NCBI GenBank assembly: GCA_030642565.1
Contig: DAOWNM010000203.1
Location: 1-5,235, forward strand
DNA length: 5,235 nt
From: Bacteroidota bacterium
GTDB taxonomy: Bacteria > Bacteroidota > Bacteroidia > Bacteroidales > GCA-2748055
Direction: 5' to 3'
In this document: one piece after another, positions 1 to 5,235 of the stretch
Position numbering within the stretch: the stretch's first letter is position 1
Layout: every line of letters starts with the position of its first letter
Notes under the pieces: model-generated
The model's input: the letters and a program-made list of their open reading frames with translations, nothing else
The model's database searches: none
Told to the model about the DNA's origin: nothing
Made by a program: the position numbers and the translations under genes

Positions 1-62
1 CCCATGAGATGATCCGTAGAATGATGCAAAAGCTGGTCTCGCTTGATAAGAGAATAAGATGA
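1..62 (+). CDS. C-terminal end of an unidentified upstream gene (partial)
   Basis: Codons in the frame starting at base 3 are open from the left edge and end at a TGA at 60-62. They encode the last 19 residues, HEMIRRMMQKLVSLDKRIR. The tail is basic and probably helical, and carries no family signature that I recognise. The main support for a real gene is the junction: its stop shares the four bases ATGA (59-62) with the start codon of the next gene, an arrangement typical of translationally coupled operon genes. The other two + frames of this short stretch contain early stops. The product cannot be named from this fragment. By context it is probably co-transcribed with the oxidoreductase and may belong to the same sugar pathway. 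Confidence 0.6.
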   Translation, partial: HEMIRRMMQKLVSLDKRIR

Positions 63-1027
63 ATTCAAAAGTAAAATGGGGCATATTAAGCACTGCTTCT
101 ATAGGAACTGAACATGTAATTCCCGCGATGATAAAGGGGGAGTATTGTGATGTTCAGGCGATAGCCTCCAGGAGTAAAGAGGCTGCTGAAAAGGTGGCTA
201 AAGGATTTGCTATTCCCAGAGCCTATGGTTCATATGAAGAATTACTATTGGACCATGAAATTGATGCGGTATATATACCCCTCCCAAATCATCTTCATGT
301 TCCCTGGTCCATAAAAGCAATTCAGGCAGGGAAGCATGTTCTGGTAGAAAAACCTATTGGTTTAAGCAGTGAGGAAGCCCGGAGGCTATTGGATGAGTCA
401 TTGAAGCACCCGGAGTTGAAAGTAATGGAAGCTTTTATGTACAGGCACCATCCCCAGTGGTTAAAGGCAAAAGAGTTGGTGGAAAGCGGAATCATCGGAA
501 AGTTGAGCACCATACAATCTTCTTTCTCTTTTTTTGAGGATCATCCGGAAAGTATTGTGAACAAAAAGGAGTGTGGTGGCGGAAGCCTGATGGATATTGG
601 CTGCTATCCAATTTCACTATCTCGCTTTCTGTTCAATGCAGAACCAACAAAAGTCTATGCCAACATAGAAGTTCATCCTGAATTCAAAACAGATACAATG
701 GCAACTGCAATATTGGAATTTGAACAAGGCACCTCTTCTTTTTTCTCATCCACCCTGATGCCCGACAATCAGCAGGTTGAGATTTTCGGGACCAATGGAA
801 GGATTGAATTTGAAATCCCATTCAATCCTGTTGCAGATAAACCGTCAAAGATATGGCTCTGCCATGGGGACCAGAAAAAGGAAATTGTATTCGATAGTTG
901 CGATCAATATACCATTCAGGGCGATCTGTTTTCACTTGCCATACTCAATGACACTCCTGTACCCACTCCGTTACAGGATGCGGTAGATAATATGATAGTA
1001 ATCGAAAGGCTTTTTAATGATGACTAA
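59..1027 (+). CDS. Gfo/Idh/MocA family NAD(P)-dependent oxidoreductase
   Basis: Predicted cytoplasmic dehydrogenase of 322 residues, the usual length for the family, with no signal peptide. The N-terminal Rossmann fold begins at once with VKWGILSTASIG (residues 5-16), the dinucleotide-binding turn, followed by the IASRS strand end (35-39) that helps choose the cofactor. The segment IDAVYIPLPNHLH (68-80) and the family hallmark EKP (97-99, with Lys98 the expected catalytic/cofactor-contact residue) complete the domain. The C-terminal substrate domain has MEAFMYRHHP (123-132) and GGGSLMDIGCYP (173-183), whose Asp179 and Tyr183 lie where the family keeps active-site residues. The pattern resembles the dihydrodiol dehydrogenase / glucose-fructose oxidoreductase / xylose dehydrogenase branch, but substrate specificity cannot be assigned. 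The ATG at 59 overlaps the upstream stop, which supports this start; the preceding bases (gagaataag) are only weakly Shine-Dalgarno-like. It converges with the beta-propeller gene 8 bp downstream. Confidence 0.92.
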   Translation: MNSKVKWGILSTASIGTEHVIPAMIKGEYCDVQAIASRSKEAAEKVAKGFAIPRAYGSYEELLLDHEIDAVYIPLPNHLHVPWSIKAIQAGKHVLVEKPIGLSSEEARRLLDESLKHPELKVMEAFMYRHHPQWLKAKELVESGIIGKLSTIQSSFSFFEDHPESIVNKKECGGGSLMDIGCYPISLSRFLFNAEPTKVYANIEVHPEFKTDTMATAILEFEQGTSSFFSSTLMPDNQQVEIFGTNGRIEFEIPFNPVADKPSKIWLCHGDQKKEIVFDSCDQYTIQGDLFSLAILNDTPVPTPLQDAVDNMIVIERLFNDD

Positions 1028-1035
1028 GGAGGCTG

Positions 1036-2379
1036 TCACTGATCGCCTTCCATAATCCACTGCTCATTGATCTTTGCATATTTGATCGTTTCGCTGGGAT
1101 TCCCATTCATATCTCTCCGGTGGAAGCTGTAGATCACATGAATCGTTCCCTCTTTGCCTTCAATAATGGAGGGGTAGGAGCTTTGTGTGGCAATATTAAG
1201 GTCCCGGTTATCAAATTCCAGGTGTCGTGTATGGGTCCAGGTTTTTCCCTCATCCGGGGATATGGAAACTGCTAAACTGTGCCGGCCATCTTCGGTATCG
1301 TTGTATGCCAGTACCCAATGTCCGTTTTTCAGCGTAACCACATCAGCTCCTGAACCTTCATTGGGTAGCTGTGAATCCCGGACCATGCTCCATGTTGCTC
1401 CCCGGTCTTTCGATTCGCTGATCATCAAACGTTTGGGTGGTGGGCCATTGTCACGCATATAGGCGACCAGTGTGCCACCCTTTTTTATGGCAATGGAGGC
1501 CTGGATATTTCCCGGAGCAACAAGAGGCTCGGAGAATTGCCAGTGGGTACCTCCATCATCAGTGATGGCCATAAGTGAGAAGCTGAATCCATCGGAATAG
1601 AGGGGCAATACCATTCGTCCATTCTCCAAAAAAACTGCTTTGTTTTTTGTTTGCCAGCCCATACGCCGGAAATAGGGGTACCCCAGTTCTCCATCTACTC
1701 TTTCACCAGCTTCGTTCATGTAATGTCCTTTTCGCATCATATCCTCACCTCGGGCTTTGCCCATCAATTCGGCTTTCCACCCTTCCCATAACTTTTGGAG
1801 TTGCTCATTTTCACCGAGGAAATCCATATGATTTTGGCCATATGCATCCACCTGGCGTTCCACTGATTTTACAAATTTATCATCGGGATGCATTCCCCGT
1901 TCAGTTTTATCCCCTGGTTTGACAAACAGTACCTGCTGCCACTCCCATTGGGGAGGACCTGACTTTTGCATGTAATTGTTGCTGATCCGGTAGGTGGGAA
2001 GGGAGGTGGACCACTGGTTGGCAATGACGGTGTACCAGACCAGCCAGAGCTGCTCATCAGGATCCAGGAACAACACAGGATTGATATCCGGAAATTCAGG
2101 AACATCGGCCATGATAAAAGGCTGACTCCAGGCATCATTCCCCCGGACCAGGCGTGCACCCAGTATCTGTACATCATCGGCCCACCTTTCGCCCGAACCC
2201 TGAAACCAGGCAGCAAGCAGATCGCCATTGGGCAGTTCCACAATGGTTGAACCGTGTGCATGATCTTTTGTCAGTGGAAACAGTTCTGTTTGTACAAATC
2301 CCAACTCCCCGGCATCAGAACAGGCACTGATTGAAAAGAACAGGATTATGATTGAAACTTTTAAAAGCAAATCTTTCAT
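1036..2379 (-). CDS. Sialidase-like Asp-box (BNR) beta-propeller lipoprotein
   Basis: Lipoprotein of 447 residues. A hydrophobic signal (residues 4-19) ends in the lipobox ISAC with Cys20 as the acylation site, so the mature protein is exported and membrane-anchored. The HAHGSTIVELPNGDLLAAWF block (40-59) is typical of the BNR_2 sialidase-like family. Three Asp-boxes (S/T-x-D-x-G-x-T/H-W) are visible at 273-280, 323-330 and 374-381, marking propeller blades. The YPSIIEGKEGTIHVIYSF block (402-419) is the usual last-blade motif. I do not see the FRIP arginine motif of classical GH33 sialidases, so 'sialidase' is only a fold-level name; related propellers include polysaccharide lyases. Residues about 155-235 form a charged, probably helical insertion where relatives have a short link. 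The start at 2379 fits the signal peptide; upstream bases show no Shine-Dalgarno sequence. A terminator separates it from the preceding gene, so it may have its own promoter, though none is recognisable. Confidence 0.85.
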   Translation of the reverse strand: MKDLLLKVSIIILFFSISACSDAGELGFVQTELFPLTKDHAHGSTIVELPNGDLLAAWFQGSGERWADDVQILGARLVRGNDAWSQPFIMADVPEFPDINPVLFLDPDEQLWLVWYTVIANQWSTSLPTYRISNNYMQKSGPPQWEWQQVLFVKPGDKTERGMHPDDKFVKSVERQVDAYGQNHMDFLGENEQLQKLWEGWKAELMGKARGEDMMRKGHYMNEAGERVDGELGYPYFRRMGWQTKNKAVFLENGRMVLPLYSDGFSFSLMAITDDGGTHWQFSEPLVAPGNIQASIAIKKGGTLVAYMRDNGPPPKRLMISESKDRGATWSMVRDSQLPNEGSGADVVTLKNGHWVLAYNDTEDGRHSLAVSISPDEGKTWTHTRHLEFDNRDLNIATQSSYPSIIEGKEGTIHVIYSFHRRDMNGNPSETIKYAKINEQWIMEGDQ

Positions 2380-2409
2380 AGTCTGACGTTGCTGAAATAG
2401 ATGTGAATT

Positions 2410-2447
2410 AAAAAAAGGTTTACCCCGGCGAACGACCGGGGTAAACC
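2410..2447 (-). terminator. Strong intrinsic terminator after the PKD lipoprotein gene
   Basis: A perfect 12-bp inverted repeat, GGTTTACCCCGG at 2417-2428 and CCGGGGTAAACC at 2436-2447, encloses a 7-nt loop. Seven A residues (2410-2416) on the + strand give a U-tract directly after the stem when read on the - strand. The + strand side lacks a T-run, so termination is directional. It lies 46 bp beyond the stop of the PKD lipoprotein gene and about 30 bp before the start of the beta-propeller gene, so it ends the esterase/PKD transcript or attenuates read-through into the propeller gene. Confidence 0.9.
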
Positions 2448-2493
2448 TCTTACCTAATTTGACAAGATTTTTATTAAATGATCTCCATTCTGA

Positions 2494-3426
2494 TTATTGC
2501 TTCGGTACAAATGTCATCCTCAGCAAGTGTGATGGTTCCTGTAATGGGAGATCATTATGTACTTCAAATGAAGTAAAAGTTCCCAACTCGATTTTATCAG
2601 AAGTAATATTAAATACAATGTATTCTCTGGTGGCGTCCCAGAACCCAAAAAATTCTGTTCCTCCTTCAATTTCAAGTACAGTCACATCACTCCATGTTAA
2701 GTCCAGGGTCTCGTCCTCATTATCGTGGTTAACCACAGTAAGAGACAGATCTGTGTTCTCTGTAAATTTGAATGTGGCAGCTTCCGGTGTAAATGGAGCA
2801 AGACCAACACCATCTTCCAATGATGGCCTGAAAGGTATTGCATTATAAATTGTATAAATTTGACCAACTACAGCACTATCGTTTTTTACATCATGAGAGT
2901 AGCTCATGTCGTGCTTGAAAATGAATTCATCCTCATACTCGAATAGAAGACCAATTAAACCTAACATACCATCCGGAATAGGACCTTCGTATTCAAAGTC
3001 AGCAGTGGCTTTATAGATACCGTCGTTTTCCGATGCAATCGAACTGAATACCCAGGTTTTACCATTGGGCATGTCCGGACCACCGGTGAGCATTTCCAGT
3101 TCTGAAGCTGCAATGGTAACAGTCTCAGATGCATTGGCGGTACCCCCTTCACCAGTAACTGTTACAGTAGCCGTGTAGGTTCCTGACTGTGCATAGATAT
3201 GGACCGGATTTTGTTCTGTGCTTGACTCTCCATCGTCAAAATCCCAGGCGTAGGTGTCTGTATTGGTGGCTGTTGCTGTGAATGCAACCTGGTAGCCATC
3301 AACACTGGAAAAGACCTGTACTGTTGGCGGATCTACCGGTTCCGGATCATCTTCACATGAAAACATGGTAAGAGCCAGTACAGCGATTGCCACAAAACCG
3401 ATTAGTGATAATGTTGTTTTCTTCAT
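2494..3426 (-). CDS. PKD-domain lipoprotein, probable surface glycan-binding protein
   Basis: Lipoprotein of 310 residues. A signal with basic start (MKKTT) and hydrophobic core ends in MFSC, with Cys24 acylated. The next residues, EDDPEP, are strongly acidic, as in the lipoprotein export signals that send Bacteroidota lipoproteins to the cell surface. Residues about 33-106 form a PKD domain with the diagnostic YAWDFDDGESS (59-69) and HIYAQSGTYTATVTV (76-90). About 200 residues follow (111-310), beginning GGPDMPNGKTWVF (115-127), rich in Trp, Tyr, Phe and acidic residues and predicted to be beta-strands. I do not recognise a named family or catalytic motif in this part. In polysaccharide-utilisation loci such PKD lipoproteins usually serve as glycan-binding proteins; that role is inferred here. 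The ATG at 3426 is supported by the signal peptide. It lies 133 bp after the esterase gene and is followed by a strong terminator. Confidence 0.85.
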   Translation of the reverse strand: MKKTTLSLIGFVAIAVLALTMFSCEDDPEPVDPPTVQVFSSVDGYQVAFTATATNTDTYAWDFDDGESSTEQNPVHIYAQSGTYTATVTVTGEGGTANASETVTIAASELEMLTGGPDMPNGKTWVFSSIASENDGIYKATADFEYEGPIPDGMLGLIGLLFEYEDEFIFKHDMSYSHDVKNDSAVVGQIYTIYNAIPFRPSLEDGVGLAPFTPEAATFKFTENTDLSLTVVNHDNEDETLDLTWSDVTVLEIEGGTEFFGFWDATREYIVFNITSDKIELGTFTSFEVHNDLPLQEPSHLLRMTFVPKQ

Positions 3427-3559
3427 AATGCGTTGGTTTAAGAATTAATAGATTTAAATTTTAGGTGCAATTTAGTGCATTTATTGATATGGTAACTTCT
3501 CTCATTTTAACACTTTTACATCTTATTCTAACCTTTTCCCCCAATTGATGATTTGAATC
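3427..3559 (-). promoter_or_regulatory. AT-rich leader upstream of the PKD lipoprotein gene, possible promoter
   Basis: This 133-bp gap is the longest in the - strand cluster and is clearly richer in A+T than the flanking genes. Read on the - strand it holds TAAATTGC (3467-3474), about 40 nt before the ATG, a partial match to the Bacteroidota -7 element TAnnTTTG. The expected -33 TTG is not present at the right distance (only a TTA about 18 nt upstream), so the promoter call is weak. No Shine-Dalgarno sequence and no hairpin-plus-T-run terminator for the esterase gene are visible. Confidence 0.25.
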
Positions 3560-4501
3560 TCACAGGTATTGCTTAAAAAAGGCATCCATATAGTACTGAC
3601 AGTAGTCATTGACTTTTGTTGAGAGATCCATGGTGTGCGGCCATCCTTTTAGCCTGTGGTACTCATTGGGAACACCAGCCCGGTCCAGCCACTTATGCAA
3701 AGAATCAGATTGACTGACTGGTACAAGAGCATCGATGGTGCCGTGAAAAATAAGAGTTGGCGGATCATCCCGGGAGATATAGGTGCGAGGGGAAGCTGCT
3801 TTGTAAAGATCGGGCCTCTCCTGGTAACTTGTCCCAAGAAAATTCAGGCATTCGCCCCGGTTACGAGCATATTCTGTTGTTAAATCAGTTGGTCCGTACA
3901 GGTTCACAACTGTCTGGACTTTGTGGTCCGGACTATCAGCATAGGCCACCATCATGGCCAGGTGGCCTCCTGCCGATCCACCGATCAGGGCAATCTTTTC
4001 AGGATCTATCAAATATTCTCCAGCATTGGCCCGTATCCACTGAACAGAAGTCTGTACATCCTGCACAGCAGCAGGGAAGGGTGCTACTCCGGATAACCTG
4101 TAGGAGACAGTTACGGTCACATACCCTTTTTGTGCATAATCGAGCAAATAGGGCAGATAATCAGATCTCTTCCCTTTTGCCCAGGCGCCTCCGTGAATAA
4201 AAATGAGCACCGGGGCTGCTTCACTCAAACTCTTTAGCTTATAAATGTCCAGTTGAAGAGAGGTGCTGTCCACCTGCCTGTAGACAATATCCTTTCGGAC
4301 CTCAATACTTTCAGGAACTGCAGGCTCAGTCTCTATCAGTTTAAGCAAGCGTATCGCATAGGCTGCCTTCAGAAAGCCCTCACTCCTGAAGCCCCGCGGA
4401 GCTTTCAGCGGCCGTTCCCCTTCTTGCGTTTCCTGTGAACAAGCCTGAAGAAGCATAAGAAGCAGCAAAACACTTGAGATAAAAGCTATTCTTGTCATCA
4501 T
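3560..4501 (-). CDS. Alpha/beta-hydrolase esterase lipoprotein (carboxylesterase/BD-FAE type)
   Basis: Exported serine esterase of 313 residues. The signal (residues 4-20) ends at LLQAC with Cys21 as lipidation site, placing the enzyme in the periplasm or on an outer-membrane face. The fold and catalytic parts are complete: the oxyanion motif FIHGGAWAKG (101-110), nucleophile elbow GGSAGG (174-179) with Ser176, acid in HGTIDALVP (253-261) with Asp257, and His289 in GWPHTMDL (286-293). The DIYKLK strand (85-90) and the HGG motif place it with hormone-sensitive-lipase-like and BD-FAE-like esterases, many of which remove acetyl or feruloyl groups from plant or algal glycans; this substrate is inferred from context. 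Length is normal for the family. Translation can start at either of two tandem ATGs (4499-4501 or 4496-4498). The first overlaps the stop of the preceding gene as ATGA, the second as TGATG, so both fit translational coupling to the deacetylase/DUF1080 gene. Confidence 0.92.
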   Translation of the reverse strand: MMTRIAFISSVLLLLMLLQACSQETQEGERPLKAPRGFRSEGFLKAAYAIRLLKLIETEPAVPESIEVRKDIVYRQVDSTSLQLDIYKLKSLSEAAPVLIFIHGGAWAKGKRSDYLPYLLDYAQKGYVTVTVSYRLSGVAPFPAAVQDVQTSVQWIRANAGEYLIDPEKIALIGGSAGGHLAMMVAYADSPDHKVQTVVNLYGPTDLTTEYARNRGECLNFLGTSYQERPDLYKAASPRTYISRDDPPTLIFHGTIDALVPVSQSDSLHKWLDRAGVPNEYHRLKGWPHTMDLSTKVNDYCQYYMDAFFKQYL

Positions 4502-5235
4502 TTCAGATCGCGGTAATAGACCTCTTTTGCTTCAATGGTCATACCCGGGTTGTGACATTGAATGGCGAAGAATCCTCGCTTATACTCCTCATCCTCATAA
4601 GTCATGACCAGCTGATCCTTGACCCATATCTGAATCAGGTTGCCCTCGGCCTTTACCCGCATGGAAAACCATTCATCATCGCTGGTCAGCAGTGCGTTGG
4701 CTTTTCCGGTTGGTGTTCCCGGCTTCCAGAGCCAGCCTGTGTGGGCATCCTGGTTGTGACAGATCTGTGCCTCATACCCGATGGGATAGCCATCAGGATT
4801 ATCTTCCGGCGGATTGGCCCGGAAATAGAGCCCGCTGTTTCCGCCCCCACCCTGATCACTCAATCGAAACATACCTTTCACTTCCAGGTCGGTTAGTTCA
4901 GGGCCAGTGTAGATATGACCCGTACCATCGTCGGATTGTCCGACCATGACACCATCTTTTACACTCCAGTTTGCTTTTCCCCTGACTGTCCAGCCATCAA
5001 GATTCTCTCCGTTGAAAAGGGATATCCATCCATCCGAAAACCTATTCATGATCTCAATCCAGTTGGTAAAAATAATTTCCTCCTCTTCAAAAAACCTGAT
5101 CAGGTCAGGATCAGAGAACATTTTTGCCTCCCATACCCGTTGCTGCCATGAATTTGTGATGGATTTCAATTCGTCACTCTCCACCGATGGATGAAAAATG
5201 ATTTCAGTAAGTCCGGCAGGCAGTGAGTTGATCAG
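4498..5235 (-). CDS. ChbG/YdjC-type deacetylase fused to DUF1080 (3-keto-disaccharide hydrolase-like); N-terminus outside window
   Basis: The frame is open from the right edge to a TGA at 4498-4500, giving 245 residues. Counting from the edge, residues 1-66 match the C-terminus of ChbG/YdjC/HpnK carbohydrate deacetylases: LPAGLTEIIFHPS (5-17, the family's TEL..HPG-type block), the QQRVWEA helix (31-37), FSDPDLIRFF (40-49) and IIFTNWIEIMNRF (54-66). Residues about 69-245 form a DUF1080 domain (Pfam 3keto-disac_hyd, PF06439): ISLFNGENLDGW (71-82), GNSGLYFRA (132-140), GYEAQI (153-158) and GFFAIQCHNPGMTIEAKEVY (221-240). DUF1080 proteins have been linked to cleavage of 3-keto-glycosides, and ChbG proteins remove N-acetyl groups from sugars such as chitooligosaccharides. 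The combined substrate is unknown. A GTG at 5184 falls inside the deacetylase motif and is not a credible start; an ATG at 5047-5049 could at most serve as an internal start. The deacetylase metal-binding residues and any signal peptide lie beyond the window. The stop overlaps the esterase start. Confidence 0.85.
   Translation of the reverse strand: MINSLPAGLTEIIFHPSVESDELKSITNSWQQRVWEAKMFSDPDLIRFFEEEEIIFTNWIEIMNRFSDGWISLFNGENLDGWTVRGKANWSVKDGVMVGQSDDGTGHIYTGPELTDLEVKGMFRLSDQGGGGNSGLYFRANPPEDNPDGYPIGYEAQICHNQDAHTGWLWKPGTPTGKANALLTSDDEWFSMRVKAEGNLIQIWVKDQLVMTYEDEEYKRGFFAIQCHNPGMTIEAKEVYYRDLK

Noticed and set aside
1026..1032. Perfect Shine-Dalgarno-like AAGGAGG at the end of the oxidoreductase gene on the + strand
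   Set aside because: No start codon at suitable spacing opens a credible + strand gene; the region downstream is the coding sequence of the opposite-strand propeller gene.
1026..1049. Imperfect inverted repeat (AAGGAG ... CGCCTT) as a possible bidirectional terminator between the convergent genes
   Set aside because: The stem is about 6 bp with a mismatch and a long loop, and neither strand has a T-run directly after it.
1869..2261. Open frame of 130 codons on the - strand within the propeller gene
   Set aside because: It is a different frame of the same strand, rich in Pro, Ser and Trp with no motif, while the overlapping frame encodes a coherent lipoprotein.
2459..2848. Open frame of 129 codons on the + strand
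   Set aside because: It lies antisense to the PKD lipoprotein gene, starts inside the region after its stop, and shows no recognisable domain; it is a shadow.
3757..4200. Open frame of 147 codons on the + strand
   Set aside because: It is antisense to the esterase, whose catalytic motifs are intact; the translation is rich in Arg, Pro and Gln without family features.
4498..5184. DUF1080 gene starting at the GTG at 5184
   Set aside because: The GTG lies within the HPSVESDEL segment of a conserved deacetylase C-terminus, and the frame stays open beyond it to the window edge.

Overview
This window looks like a stretch of carbohydrate-catabolic (PUL-like) DNA from a member of the Bacteroidota. 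That assignment is an inference. It rests on three predicted outer-membrane or periplasmic lipoproteins with clear lipoboxes, start codons without convincing Shine-Dalgarno sequences, a PKD-domain lipoprotein of the kind found beside SusC/SusD systems, and the mix of families present (DUF1080, Asp-box beta-propeller, alpha/beta-hydrolase esterase, Gfo/Idh/MocA oxidoreductase, ChbG/YdjC-type deacetylase). No SusC/SusD pair, regulator, RNA gene, mobile element or CRISPR array is visible.

Layout. The left part (1-1027) is read on the + strand. It holds the last 19 codons of an unidentified gene, whose stop overlaps the ATG of a complete Gfo/Idh/MocA-family NAD(P)-dependent oxidoreductase by four bases. 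The rest (1036-5235) is read on the - strand and converges on the oxidoreductase with only 8 bp between the stops. In transcription order (right to left) it holds a gene cut by the right edge, an esterase lipoprotein coupled to it by a 4-bp overlap, a PKD-domain lipoprotein after a 133-bp AT-rich gap, a strong intrinsic terminator, and a sialidase-like Asp-box beta-propeller lipoprotein.

The most notable observation is at the right edge. The reading frame of the DUF1080 (3-keto-disaccharide hydrolase-like) protein does not begin inside the window. It stays open to base 5235, and the extra residues match the conserved C-terminus of ChbG/YdjC/HpnK carbohydrate deacetylases. The gene therefore appears to encode a deacetylase-DUF1080 fusion, and a start at the GTG at 5184 would be wrong.

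How the genes may work together (inference): surface or periplasmic lipoproteins bind (PKD protein), de-esterify (esterase) and cut (beta-propeller enzyme) a decorated glycan. The deacetylase/DUF1080 fusion and the oxidoreductase then act on released sugars, possibly by way of 3-keto sugar intermediates. The substrate cannot be read from this sequence.
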